A stretch of 64,000 bases of DNA from Channallabes apus (GCA_030522415.1 CM060104.1:26384325-26448324); one strand, 5' to 3'. Shown: positions 11,217 to 22,324, numbered from the stretch's first letter. Notes: generated by a model from the sequence alone, not told the origin. Translations and numbers: made by a program.

Positions 11217-11591
11217 TGTTGACACCAATCCCTGAACCAGACGATTTTACATTCAGTACTGAAACATATATCACCAAACCTTACACCATTCATGCCTGTG
11301 CTGATGATGATGTCACTCTGCCCTGTTACCTCTTTCCTAAAAAGAGTGCTTTTGCCATGGAGATCAAGTGGTTTAAGGGGACAGACTGTATTTGTGTGTA
11401 CCAGAATGGGCAGGTGAAAGAGGAAAAGGGCTACGAGGGAAAAGCGAGTCTGCTTACTCATGAGTTGAAGAAAGGAAATGTGTCTCTAATGCTGAGCGAT
11501 GTTCAGGAGTCTGATGGTGGAGAGTACAAGTGTGAGGTGACTCATGAAGAATACAAAATAGAAAACAGTGGAGTGGACCTACAAATGTCAG
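11217..11591 (+). CDS. Ig V-set exon 4
   Basis: V-type Ig domain. Acceptor CGTCTTACTAG ends at 11216; donor GTAATT starts at 11592; phase 1 at both ends. Reads VLTPIPEPDD, then DVTLPCYLFPKKS, EIKWFKGTDCICVYQN, ASLLTHELKKGNVSL and SDGGEYKCEV. Open frame. It is closest to exons 3 and 5, and the intron following it is also related to theirs. Confidence 0.87.
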
Positions 11592-12098
11592 GTAATTATT
11601 GATAAACAACCATAAACATGATGATCCATGTACTGTATATACTCAAAGAAGTAATGCTGTCAGAATAACATTTGTTTCAATATCATGATGAATTTACATA
11701 CTTTTAAATACTTTGTTTCTAAGCTAGTGGCAACAGAGTACTGCAGGTAAAAAGGGGTAAAAAATATTATGCTAAAATAATTATATATTGCTAGGATATG
11801 AATTGCAGGCATGGCATAAGAACAGACATTAAGACCTTTTAATAAAGAATAGAAAACAACAGAACAAGAAAACAAAACCAACAGAACAAAAAAAAAAAAA
11901 CATAAGAGAACAGTGAGTGATGTTACATTATTAAATAGCATTTATATCAACCCCTGACATCAGGGAATTCTTCTGGTTTTGCAATCACGAGTTGTATAAA
12001 TTTCCCCATGCACAGCATCCCTTCAACAACAGTACAGTAAAGTAAATAGTGTATTTATTTATTAAACAATGGAAATGTCTCTTTCTTCTTCTTACTAG

Positions 12099-12461
12099 AG
12101 TTAAAACTGATCCGCAAACCAGACCATTCCTTTAAATCTATCACCATACCTTACATCATTTATGGCTGTGATGGTGATGATGTCACTCTGCCCTGTTACG
12201 TCTCTCCTAAAAGGAGTGCTGTTGCAATGGAGATCAGGTGGTTTAAGGGGACAGACTGTATTTGTCTGTACCAGAACAGGTTGGTGAAAGAGGGGAAGGG
12301 CTACGAGGGCAGAGTGAGTCTGTTCACCCACGAGCTGGAGGAAGGAAACGTGTCTCTGATGCTGAGGAATTTTCAGGAGTCTGATGGTGGAGAGTACAAA
12401 TGTAAGATGACTCGTCGAGAACGAAAGATGGAAATCAGTGGTATCTACCTACAAATGTCAG
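12099..12461 (+). CDS. Ig V-set exon 5
   Basis: V-type Ig domain. Acceptor TCTTACTAG ends at 12098; donor GTAATT starts at 12462; phase 1 at both ends. Reads ELKLIRKPDHS, then DVTLPCYVSPKRS, EIRWFKGTDCICLYQN, RVSLFTHELEEGNVSL and SDGGEYKCKM. The frame is open from the acceptor onward; the first ATG (12227) lies inside the domain and is not a start. Confidence 0.87.
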
Positions 12462-12554
12462 GTAATTATTCATGCACAACTGTAGACATGATGATGCATG
12501 TACTCTATATACTTTATGAAGTATACTATTTGTTTTAATATCAATAGCAATATG

Positions 12555-12619
12555 TTGGCCAGACTTTTTCCAAACAACTTAAATTACAGGGCGTCAGGGC
12601 TTAATTACTAGCACTGTTG
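12555..12619. repeat. Left 65-bp target duplication of the RTE insertion
   Basis: Matches 13538-13602 with one clear mismatch (AACTTAAA against AACATAAA). The two copies abut the two ends of the LINE. Confidence 0.9.
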
Positions 12620-13498
12620 ACAGAAGAGTTCAAGGTGGAGGTGGGTCTGCATCAAGGATCGGCTCTAAGCCCCTTGTTGTTTGCTCTGGTGATGGACACG
12701 ATGACAGATGAGGTTAGACAGGAGTCTCCATGGACTATGATGTTTGCAGATGACATTGTGCTTTGTAACGAGAGCAGGGAACAGGTGGAAGAAAATTTGG
12801 ACAGGTGGAGGTACGCTCTGTAAAGCAGAGGAATAAAGGTTATCCGCAGCAAGACGGAATACATGTGTGTGAATGAGAGGAACCCAAGAGGAACGGTGAG
12901 GCTACAGGGAGCAGAGGTAAAGAAGGTGCAGGACTTTAAGTACTTAGGGTCAACAGTTCAGAGCAATGGAGAGTGTGGAAAGGAGGTGAAGAGGCGGGTA
13001 CAGGCAGGTTGGAATGGGTGGAGAAAAGTTTCAGGTGAGTTGTGCGATAAAAGAGTATCGGCGAGAATGAAAGGAAAGGTGTACAGGACAGTGGTGAGAC
13101 CAGCGATGCTCTATGGCTTAGAGAAAGTGGCACTCAAGAGAAGACAGGAGGCAGAGTTGGAGGTAGCAGAGCTGAAGATGTTGAGGTTCTCCTTGGGAGT
13201 GACATGGATAGATAGGATCAAGAATGAGTTCATCAGAGGGACAACTCATGTGAGATGTTTTGGAGATAAAGTCAGAGAGGCCAAATTAAGGTGGTTTGGA
13301 CATGTTCAGAGGAGAGATGGTGACTATATCGGTAGAAGGATGCTGAGGTTGGAACTGCCAGGCAGAAGGTCTAGAGGAAGACCAAAGAGGAGATTTATGG
13401 ATGCAGTGAGAGAGGACATGAAGTTAGTTGGTGTGAGAGAAGAGGATGCAGAGGATAGGGTTAGATGGAGGCAGATGATTCGCTGTGGCGACCCCTGA
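12620..13498 (+). pseudogene. RTE-type reverse transcriptase, C-terminal part
   Basis: Non-LTR reverse transcriptase. Visible motifs: [13 protein letters not shown] (palm), FADDIVL (catalytic Asp pair), FKYLGSTVQSNG, AMLYGLEKVALKR, RWFGHVQRRD and the end SRGRPKRRFMD. A single in-frame TAA (about 12821-12823) splits it; both parts are in the same frame. Everything before the palm is missing, as usual for a 5'-truncated LINE. Otherwise well preserved, so the insertion is not very old. Confidence 0.9.
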
Positions 13499-13537
13499 AA
13501 GGGAACAGCCGAAAAACGAAGAAGAGGAATCAATGTA
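12620..13537 (+). mobile_element. 5'-truncated RTE-type LINE between long direct repeats
   Basis: 918 bp holding the 3' part of a reverse transcriptase gene and a 3' tail with GCTGTGGCGACCCCTGAA. The flanking direct repeat is 65 bp. The insertion interrupts a tRNA-like SINE whose head now lies in both repeats. Confidence 0.88.
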
Positions 13538-13602
13538 TTGGCCAGACTTTTTCCAAACAACATAAATTACAGGGCGTCAGGGCTTAATTACTAGCACTGT
13601 TG
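13538..13602. repeat. Right 65-bp target duplication of the RTE insertion
   Basis: Partner of 12555-12619. Confidence 0.9.
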
Positions 13603-13787
13603 TCTTGCACCACCAGGGTCTGGGTTTGATCCCCGGCCAGGTTTGTTTCCCATATCTGTGTGCATGGAGTTTATCTGTTCTTCCCATGCATGGTGGGTTT
13701 CCTCTGTGTACTCTGCTTTCCTCCCACAGGCCAACGACATGCAGATTAAGCTAATTGGTGTTCACAAATTGCCTGTAGTGTGTGAAT

Positions 13788-13829
<42 letters not shown>

Positions 13830-13885
13830 ACCCTGCGACGGATTGGCACCCTGTTCACGGTGTACCCCGTCTTCAGTATTTTAAA
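13565..13885 (+). repeat. tRNA-like SINE with an internal TG microsatellite
   Basis: Begins with an RNA polymerase III B-box-like GGGTTTGATCCCC after TTGCACCACCAGGGTCTG. Later blocks include CATGGTGGGTTTCCTC, CTCCCACAGGCCAACGACAT and GATTGGCACCCTGTTC. The layout resembles the Mermaid-type fish SINE, but I am not certain of the name. (TG)n runs from about 13790 to 13829. Confidence 0.6.
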
Positions 13886-14351
13886 TCTGATGTGAGCAGC
13901 TTGAGAGGTCAGTGGAGGGAGTGGATTAGTGGAGTGGGGTTGGAGAACAATTGAAGTCATTGAGGCAGACCATGAGTACGTAGTAGTAGTAGTAGTACTT
14001 TTCATTTACCTTCTCTACAGCTTTCTCCTGTGTAAAGGGTCGCAGGGGCATGAAGCCTCAAGGCCAGATAATTGTCAAGTCAATTCAAGTAGAGGTACAA
14101 TCTTTCTGTTTCACTTCATTATCTGATAATAATACTGATAATCAGACAGGACACGCCAACACGCTATTCACAGGGAAACAGTCTGGGTACTTTACATACA
14201 AGTGCACACCCCAACATGCATGTGCACACAAACACAGATTCAGTGAGTTTCCTGCATGTTTGGAAGATGTCACTCGCTGTACAGATTTCTGAAACTCTAC
14301 AGAATGTTCCGGATAGTTGGAGGAGTTTAGCTTTTAACACTGAGATTCTGA
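13886..14351. other. No gene recognised
   Basis: Contains a short GTA trinucleotide run near 13979-13996. Open frames here are short and carry no recognisable motif. Confidence 0.5.
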
Positions 14352-14876
14352 CTAGTGATGGGAAGTTTAAATAATTTTAATGACTCAAAATGAACAAATC
14401 TTTTTTTTGAGTCATTTAGTTTTTTTCGTTCTTATTTTGATCAGAAAGAAAATAAAATGTTACATTTTCAATAAACAAACACCCAACACAAATGTTGGCT
14501 CTAGTTCCAGTAATTAAAATATAACAATGCAGCTAAGGACATATTATGAAAAACAGAATAATCAGCTCACTTCCCATATCTTCTGGTCTGAATTGTTCAT
14601 TCTTTTGTCATTTGACTCCCCATAGACACTATGTAGTGCATTACACAGGAAACAGAATTGAGTGGTTCTGTTCATGAGTCTTCTAGTCTGAGTCATTTGT
14701 TCTTTTGAATCTGTTGCACTGCATAGTATCTATAGGAGTTACTGTATGTGACAAATAATGACAGACAATGACTTGAACTAGAAGACTCAAAGGTAACTAC
14801 TCATTTCTGTTGCCTGTACATAACCGAGACTACTCGTTCAAAAAGAAGGCATCGTTCATGAATGACCCATCACTAA
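14352..14876. mobile_element. MITE with TAGTGATGGG ends
   Basis: About 525 bp. TAGTGATGGGAAG at 14353 is mirrored by GACCCATCACTA at the right end. GAGTCATTTAGTTTTTT-type blocks lie inside near both ends in opposite orientation. Flanking octamers (ATTCTGAC, ATTCCAAT) agree at only 5 of 8 positions, so hAT membership is likely but unproven. Confidence 0.55.
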
Positions 14877-15732
14877 TTCCAATAGAAACCCAAGGAGAAT
14901 CGAGGAAGCCGTTACTATGGGTGAGTTATTAAGTCTCATATAATCCTTATACTGATCAAATAAAACTCATATTATTTTATTTTCCCTTGTTTTGGCTAGC
15001 TTTGTCCAGCTTATATGAAACATTGTATTTCAATGTCACTTACATAAAGTATTAATTTTTAGATTAGTATATATACAGTATAACACTGCTAATCATGCTA
15101 ACATACTGACTTTTGTAGGTTAGCACAAACATGTTAGCTCCCGGGTTGCTAAGCTAATGAGAACAGCTTGTGTTGTCTTGTTGATTGATATGATATACAG
15201 TAGTTTCTTTTATTGTGTTATCATACTCATGTTTTTTTTTTTTTTTTTATAAATAGTTGTGAGAGTGAAAATGATCAGCCTGTTTGACAGAAAGCAAATG
15301 CAAACAAGCAGATGAGATACAGACAGCACATCACTGTTTCATGGAAAACACAGACTGATGATGACACTCTGTGATTCCTGCCTGCATGGAAACCTGGACC
15401 ACAACTAGGGTCTGGATTCGGGATGGATCTCTTGTATTTTTAAAGTGAATGGACACACAATAAGTCTCTGTCTGCACGTGTGAATGTGTGTAACCAGCAC
15501 ATGGACTGCTGGTCACAGGGTCTGTGTGCATTGTAACACAGTGTACAGTAACCAGAAAAAACATCATGGACATGTCAGTAATGCAATGTTCACTTGTGTC
15601 TTCAGTTAAACAGGACCTGCTTTTTAAGATTGGCACAAAGATGTATGACTGTGTAGGGTGTAAGAGTTGGCTTTTACAAACCTGACATAATTTTGTCATT
15701 GTATTTTGCATGGCCATATTTATGCTATATGT
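14877..15732. other. No gene recognised
   Basis: A poly-T run lies at about 15232-15249. A 128-codon minus-strand frame (15717-15331) has no domain motif, is cysteine- and histidine-rich at random positions, and shows no splice context. Confidence 0.45.
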
Positions 15733-16788
15733 ATGTCAGTTAAATATATTCTAAATAAACTACAAACAAAACAAATATGTTTCTTTTGTCCTCAACTTAT
15801 TATCTTGTAGCATTTCCCTTCTGTCATACCTGTATACCTGACAGACTCGTTATTCAGTTCTTTGTCTTCTGGTGTGAATTACAGCATTATTTATGATTAT
15901 TCATGCCTCCTCGCATACGGCCTTTCTAAACAACAGGTGTCTTAGAAAATGTACATGAAGATATTAATTTGTATAAATGAGTGAGCAGGATGATGGTCAC
16001 ATCATTTTGAAGTAGAAACTCCAGGCTACAAGATGCACTTCAAAAGAGTCTTGTACACAAATGTTATTAATGTGTTTTGTGGCCTTATTTCAGTGATTTC
16101 TTTGTTGTTTTCAATAATTTTGAAAATTGTAATTTTCTCAAAAACACAAGCTTGTACACACATGCTGGTCACATATTACTGTCACCCAGGTTGTGCAGAA
16201 TACAGTGTAATCAGCCATTTACAGTCTTATGCAAAAGTTTGGGCACCCCTTGATGAATAACAGATTATAATTTAATTTTAATTGACAAGTTGTTACAAGA
16301 CAGTCTCTCTTGGAAATGGAAAAAAAATGCACAATATTTTCAGCAAACATTGATGCATAGTTACGTCTTTTAAATTTAACAAAAATAAAACATTATTATG
16401 GCACTGTGCAAATGTTTGGGCACCCTAGAGTCTCAGATTCATTTTACAAGGTTTCAGACATTAATCAGCTCATTAGATCTGATGCATGGCAACAGCGGTC
16501 ATTAGTAAATGCCATTTTATTGCTTTATAAATACTTTGAATCTCCAAACCTTGTGCACACACTTGCGGACACACAACAACTCTGAAAATTAAAGTTATTG
16601 ATGCACACAATGCAGGAGAGGGCTACAAGAAGATAGCAAAGTGTTGTCAGCTTTCAGTTTCCACAATGAGAAATGTAATTAAGAGATGGCAGTTCAGGGG
16701 AACTGTGGAGATCATGATGAGATCTGGAAGACGAAGATCTCTCAGAGAGCAGTTCTGCTCGTATGCTGGTTAGAAAGACAAAGTAAAA
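15733..16788. repeat. Duplicated segment, copy A
   Basis: Matches 29555-30600 over about 1 kb in the same orientation: the stretch after AAACTACAAACAAAACAAAT, the CCTCGCATACGGCCTTTC block, the GTAGAAACTCCAGGCTACAAG block and a Tc1-like element. Copy A was later interrupted at 16789 by a DIRS element. Confidence 0.8.
16580..16788 (+). pseudogene. Tc1-like transposase N-terminal fragment
   Basis: Encodes the helix-turn-helix start of a Tc1-like transposase (IKVIDAHNAGEGYKKIAK-type), with frame damage after KRWQFRGTVEIM. Parallel to 30400-30600. Confidence 0.65.
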
Positions 16789-17020
16789 CGTCTCGGGTTA
16801 CTTTGCTGTAACCCTGTTCCCTGAAAGGTGGAAACAAGATGCTGCGTGAAAACGCTATGGGAACCATTTTGTGCAGTTGCCAGTTGTGGAGCACGTGTGC
16901 AAACATGTATATAACCTCGGTCAAGTGACGTCATCTGATTAGATGCAGGTGGAGGTTATAAATACAGGTGAGTCGGCAACAAACCTCAGATTAATTTGTC
17001 TGAACGGACGTCCGGTCACG
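16789..17020. repeat. DIRS left inverted terminal repeat
   Basis: Inverse of about 21325-21511: GCTGCGTGAAAACGCTATGG, ATCTGATTAGATGCAGGTGG and TTATAAATACAGGTGAG all return in reverse complement. Confidence 0.88.
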
Positions 17021-17054
17021 TGGTAGTGCGGCATTCGGACGCAGCATCTCGTTC

Positions 17055-17150
17055 CCGCCTTTCAGGGAACAGGGTTACAGCAAAGTAACCCGAGACGTTC
17101 CCTTTCAAGGCTACACTCGATGCTGCGTGAAAACGCTATGGGAACGAGAA
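17055..17150. repeat. DIRS internal complementary region
   Basis: The first half (to CCCGAGACG) is the reverse complement of the extreme left end (CGTCTCGGGTTACTTTGCTG). The second half (from TTCCCTTTCAAGG) is the reverse complement of the extreme right end. This two-sided complementarity is the hallmark of DIRS elements and is thought to template joining of the ends into a circle. Confidence 0.88.
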
Positions 17151-17242
17151 TACCAACGCCGCCGCACTACAGGTGTCTGGACCCCAAGGTTGTGTAGCAT
17201 GTGACACAAAGCCGAGAAGGTCTCAGAACCATGCCTGGGCAG

Positions 17243-18360
17243 CTAAGTCGGGGCTTTGCCTGAGCCCGGAGTAGCATGAACATCTAGATTATAATGTAAC
17301 AAATGTGTGCGGAGAGGAGCAACCCTCCGTGTCACACAATTTGCTGCAGGGGAATACCTCTTGCTGGTGCAAAAGGAGGCGATCTCCCTGGTTGAATGAG
17401 TCCTGCTTCCTAGAGGCGAAGTGAACCCACGCGCCTCATAGGGGAGGGCAATATGCATCTCTCACCCAGTGTAGTGGCGGCCGCTCCAGCGGCCCCAAGA
17501 CATGTAAAGGCTGCTCTGACCTACACCACTGGCTGATGCGGTGGACGTAAATCTGAAGAGCACGTGCTGGACAGTAAATGAAGTCTCTCCTGCTCCGAAG
17601 CTGTAAAGGCGGAGGATGGAATGCTTCAAAACAATAGGGTGCTGTTGTTTATGGACTTAGGCCGATAGCTCCGTGAGGGTGCAGTTACGTGCGTCCTGAG
17701 AGTATTTGGGCACAGGCCCGAGGACAACTTTCCTGCAGGGACTCCAGCACTGAAGCAATTCAGCAGTGGACTGGGTCTACCTGCTTCGCACACACTTGCT
17801 GCAGGGGAATATCTCTTGCTAGTGCAGTAGATGAGGCGATCCCCCAGGTTGAATGAACCCTGATTCCTAGAAGCGAAGTGAGCCCACGCGCCTCATAGGA
17901 GAGGGCAATGGCCTCTCTCACCCAGTATAGTGGCGCTCTGACTTACGCCACTGGCTCATGCGGTGGACGTAAATCTGAAGAGCACGTACTGGACACAGTA
18001 AGTGAAGTTTCTCCTGCTCCGAAACTGTATAAGGCGGAGGGCAGAAGGCTTCAGAACAGTAGGGTGCCTGTTACAAATGGAACTTTCGGAAGATAGTTCA
18101 GTGAGGACGTGGTTAAGTACATCTTGAGAGTACTAGGGCACAAGCCTGAGGACAAGCTTTTCCTGCCGAAACTCCAGCACTGAAACATTTTGGCAGTGGA
18201 CTGGGTCTACCTGCTTAGCGCACACTTGCTGCCGGGGAATACCTCTTGCTAGTGCAATAAACGAGGCGATCCTCCTGGTTGAGTGGGCCCTGCTTCCTAG
18301 AGGTGAAGTGAGCCCAAGTGCCTCATAGGAGAGGGCAATAGCATCTCTCACCCAGTGTCA
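17243..18360 (-). pseudogene. DIRS tyrosine recombinase C-terminal region, present three times
   Basis: Tyrosine recombinases integrate the circular DIRS intermediate. The box with the catalytic His and Arg (HSTR) is encoded by the first copy, 17458-17243 (YEARGF, GSRTHSTREIASF, then LHYNLDV with the candidate catalytic Tyr). A second copy lies at about 17940-17800 and a third at 18351-18133 (YEALGL, GSRAHSTRRIASF). The copies are tandem, spaced about 461 and 423 bp. Stops and shifts separate them; no single enzyme could come from this. Confidence 0.75.
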
Positions 18361-18629
18361 CCCTTTAAAAAGATTCCATTTGAGGGCATAAGCTCTTGAA
18401 GAGGGATACTAGATCCAGAGTCAGGGAGTAGCAAACGGGACATTTGCTGATCTTGCGAGGCAAAGCGGTCCACCTCTGCTGCATGAAATCTCAGCGAGAT
18501 TGACTGACTATTCGGGGTGGGGTTTCCATTCCCCGTGCGTCAGAGATTGACTGGACAATTACAACTGCTCTCACATTCATATGCCCTGGAACGTAAATCG
18601 CGCTGAGGGACAGGAACCTGGTGCGCTAG

Positions 18630-19560
18630 CTATTCAGCGGCGCGAGCACAGTCCGCCCTGGCGATTAATATATGAGACTTGCCATAGTGTTGTCCACCCG
18701 CAATGGGACATGGCACTCTCAACCGCTGGAGGAAGTGCTTTAGGGTGAGAAATAGAGCCATCATTTCGAGGCAATTGATGTGCCGTGCGAGAAGAAGGCC
18801 TCTCCAGCACCCTTGGGCTGGGACGGTCACCTAAGACCGCACCCCCGCCTGTGAGGGAAGTGTCTGTCATTAGCATCTGCGACGACAAGACGAACTTACA
18901 GTGGGACCCAGAGTCAGAAACCGGGGTCTGAACCACATAGGACGGGTACGAAGCACCTGGCGCGTAACCCTTGTTGGGGATGTGCCCTAGAGTGAAATCC
19001 CCTGTCTTAGCCACAACTGAAATGCTCTCATGTGCAGGCCCAAGGGTCACCGTGGAAACGGCTGCCATGAGAGCTAAGATCTCTGAAAGTGATGGTCACT
19101 TTCTTGGTGTAGCTTGATTTCCTTGAGTGTGTTGAATATGGATTCGACACGAGCGGGAGACAGCTGTGCCCGCTTACGATCGAATCTCATGTGACACCCA
19201 ATCCTCCGAACAGGAAAGAGCACACTTTCGTGGCGTTGGGTCTCAATCCTAAGAAACAAGATGAGCTAGGGCGACATGCTGATGTCGAAGCGCTAGCTAA
19301 TGAGACTGGGCCAGCCAGTCGTCCATGTAATTCCAATATGGATGCCCTGGTAGTCGTAAGAGCCAGAACTACATCCATGCATTTTAATATGTGCGGGTGA
19401 GAAAGCTAGACCAAGTGAAAGGACCCGATACTGGTAAGCTTGGCCCCAAAAGCGAACCTCAGGTCTTTCCTTGTGTTGTGGGAATATTTCTATATGAAAG
19501 TAAGCGTCCTTCAATCGATTGTCACAAATCAATCGCTTGGTAGGATTTGAGAGCAATCAG
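18630..19560 (-). pseudogene. DIRS reverse transcriptase and RNase H
   Basis: From 19556: KDAYFHIEI, then GQAYQYRVLSLGLAFSP, then the polymerase box YMDD (reverse complement of 19318-19329) in a shifted frame. 19259-19074 holds LSPARVESI, the thumb-like block of DIRS enzymes. 19068-18634 contains MAAVSTVT, TDTSLTGGGAVL and SYINRQGGL of the RNase H domain. Order and motifs match DIRS pol, but at least three frameshifts are present. Confidence 0.85.
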
Positions 19561-20219
19561 TTTAACAGTGAACATTGAAACTGTATTGTTTATTTTAGTT
19601 ATCGGTACAGCCCGCGAAATCTAAAAATTTGGACGCTGCCCCCCGTTCCTCTGGGAATGAAGGAATACTGATTGTAGTAGTCTGACTCACTGTCTGGGAG
19701 GGGGACATGTTCCATGGCCCCATACCCAGCAACTTCTGTCAGGAGATGTGCACCTTCCGGTTTCATGGAAGTGGAGATCACGCCATTTTGAAACGCGGAA
19801 GGTGATGTGAACTGAGTCCTGTAGCTTCTCTACAGTGCTAGTACCCAAGGAGACTTGGTTAAACGGGGGGGGGGGGGGGTGTTAGATGTTTGGCATCCTG
19901 AAACATGGCAGGAAAAACCGAAGAACTAACACTTTATTGGAGACTGGTGTTGACCGAAACACCAGCGGTGGCGGAGCAAAAACACCGACCTCCTGGGGGT
20001 GTCAGGGAGACCACTTCATTCTAGAAAGAAATTCTGCGTGCATCTCCCCATTGGGGGGGGGGCACCCCCATGGTCCTGGGCACATGAACCTCAGGGCTTC
20101 TTTGTGAAGAAGACAATATGCCAGTCTGACCCTTTTTGAGGCTGATAGTGAGGCGCGTCGTACCCCAAAGGGGTGGCAGGCTCAAAAACACACTCCTTGT
20201 ATTTCACGCCTCGCAATTG

Positions 20220-20498
20220 TCAGACCCGGTCGAGACTGGGTGGCCGACAGTCCCGACTTTTGAGTACGGCGGGGAAGGAATTTCCAGAAGGCTTGTTCAT
20301 ATAACTTCGCCTCATGAACCTAGTGGCGACTGAGTTAACGATATCGCCAAACAGGCCGGAAGGCGAGATAGGGGCATCCAGGAGGAATGCACGATTCTTA
20401 TCCTTGATGCGCCTAAGATTCAACGACAAGTGCCTCCATGCGAAACCCATTGCAGCCATAAAACGGCCGATAGCACGAGCCGTCTGCTTTTGTTGCAC
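20220..20498 (-). pseudogene. DIRS gag-like ORF fragment
   Basis: Contains LLDAPISPSGLFGDIVNSVA, which resembles the SPAGLFGD block found in fish DIRS first ORFs. Only about 90 codons are open. The region between here and 21325 (end of the left coding part) has no further recognisable protein. Confidence 0.6.
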
Positions 20499-21324
20499 GC
20501 AGAGTCAAGACTGTGGCCCGGCGTAATTCCAATACACCCTATCTGAAGAGCCCCACCAGTGCTCAAGTCTCTCAGCAGGTAGCGTGGTAGGCCTGCAAAA
20601 CCGCCATGGTGTGCAAAGGAGCACCAACCTGACCTGCTGCCTGAAAAGCTTTTCCCTTCAGGGAAGATGAAAGTCTACACAGCTTGAAAGGAAGTATTAG
20701 CTTTTCAGGAAGGATGATGTCCCAAGAGAGAGATAGCTTTTGAAGCGTCTCTTCTATCTGGGCTACATCATATAACTCTGCAATTTCACATTAACTATAT
20801 TTAAACAACTAAATAAGTCAATGGCAGGAAAACACAGGATTAATACAGCTTACTCCATGAAAGGGTTAACTCATATGGAGAAAGCTGGGGGAGCGCGTCG
20901 TTGAGGCTCCGTCCCCCCCGGGCACCCGATTCCAGGTTTTTTTTGTTGTTGTTGTTGTTGTTTTCCTAGTACTCGGAGATTATTCAATCTCAGTGGTTTA
21001 AGCAAGTTAGGATGTTTATCCTTACCCATTCACAGGAAGCCCATGGCGCGCTTGAGAGCCGATAGAGGGATTTCCCGATCCAACGAGGAAGTGAGTTTTA
21101 AGCACCAAAATGCGCCGCGGCTCGGAGAATGCGAGGCGCACGAGCACTTTTTTTTAATTTTTTTTTTTTTATCGTAGCAGTAAGGATCGCCCTCCGATAT
21201 GGATTATCACACACGGAGGGACATCTTGTTTAAAACTCCGATATCGGTGAGTTAAACACTTCTTATTTTGCTGGTTTAAACACAACACGCTCACAACAAG
21301 GTCAAAGAGAAGACAAATGATCTG

Positions 21325-21511
21325 AAGTTTGTTGCCGGCTCACCTGTATTTATAACCTCCACCTGCATCTAATCAGATGACGTCTCTTGACCAAGGTTAT
21401 ATACATAGCCAAATTTTGGCGCGTTTGCACACATACTCCACAACCGGCAACTGGACAAAATGGTTCCCATAGCGTTTTCACGCAGCATCGAGTGTCGCCT
21501 TGAAAGGGAAC
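21325..21511. repeat. DIRS right inverted terminal repeat
   Basis: Inverse of the left repeat. It ends with GTCGCCTTGAAAGGGAAC, directly before the resumed Tc1-like sequence. Confidence 0.88.
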
Positions 21512-21636
21512 CCCCATTTGACTATAAAAAATCTGAAGGAAGATTTAGCAGACTCAGGAGTGGTCGTGCACCATTCCACTAGACCTTCATGGAAGAGTCA
21601 GCAGAATAAAACCTTACCTGCATGAAGTTAAAATAG

Positions 21637-21637
21637 C

Positions 21638-21690
<53 letters not shown>
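21637..21690. repeat. (TG)n microsatellite
   Basis: About 27 TG units in a row, apparently uninterrupted. Confidence 0.95.
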
Positions 21691-21691
<1 letters not shown>

Positions 21692-22221
21692 CATGCAAAA
21701 GTTTTAGAACACTTGCAAATTTCTTTGTTTTTGTTTGGTGATTTATTTTCTACATTCTACAACAATACTGGGGAATTCAACACTATAAAATAACACATAT
21801 GGAATTAGGTAATTACGTAACAACAAGAAAAACTACAGTTAGTTGTTATTTTAAGACACAGAGGTCAGCCTTTCTGTAATAGTTCTTGCAATAACAGCAT
21901 TGTCAAGTGCATTTGCAAAATCCGTCAAGCACCATAATGAAACGAGACGGACGAGAGGACGAGACCAAAACCTACCTCTGCTGCAGACGAGAAGTTCATT
22001 TAGAGTTATCAACCTGAAAAATGACCAATTAACAGCACCTCAGATTAGTGGCATTATGAAGTCTTTACAGAGCAGAAGTAGCAGGAACATCTCAATGTCA
22101 ACTGTTCAAAGGAGATTAAGGCATTTTTTGGACGCCTTCAGCATTCCTTTACAATGTAGAAAGAAATAAACTTCAGGAACCATCATGAAGTTAGAAAGTG
22201 TTCTAAACATTTTGAACGTTA

Positions 22222-22225
<4 letters not shown>
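21689..22225 (+). mobile_element. Internally deleted Tc1-like element
   Basis: The ends mirror each other: CAAAAGTTTTAGAACACTT at 21695 and AAGTGTTCTAAACATTTTG at 22197. The 89-codon frame at 21900-22169 keeps a Tc1-style second helix-turn-helix block (NLKNDQLTAPQISG, STVQRRLRHF), then stops. The catalytic domain is absent. A closely related, shorter copy lies at 47803-48030. Confidence 0.72.

Positions 22226-22227
<2 letters not shown>

Positions 22228-22294
<67 letters not shown>
22228..22294. repeat. (TA)n(GA)n microsatellite
   Basis: A TA run followed directly by a GA run. Confidence 0.95.
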
Positions 22295-22298
<4 letters not shown>

Positions 22299-22324
22299 AA
22301 ATGAAGCACATTAATAAATCCCTT

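Larger units (their letters stand above)
16789..21511 (-). mobile_element. DIRS-type tyrosine-recombinase retrotransposon
   Basis: About 4.7 kb bounded by inverted terminal repeats instead of direct LTRs, with an internal complementary region next to the left repeat, as in DIRS elements. The minus strand carries, in 5' to 3' order, a gag-like ORF, reverse transcriptase and RNase H, and a tyrosine recombinase region. All are frameshifted. It inserted into a Tc1-like element; the empty site can be seen in the duplicate at about 30597-30603. Confidence 0.9.
16225..21630 (+). mobile_element. Tc1-like element split by a DIRS insertion
   Basis: The left part (16225-16788) starts with a CAAAAGTTTGGGCACCCC terminal repeat and encodes the transposase N-terminus. 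The right part resumes at 21512 with CCCATTTGACTATAAAAAAT and runs to about 21630. The parts are continuous in the duplicate at 30030-30640, so the interruption is an insertion. The transposase is dead in both copies. Confidence 0.75.

Noticed and set aside
15331..15717. 128-codon minus-strand frame
   Set aside because: No motif, no conserved neighbour frame, no promoter or splice pattern.
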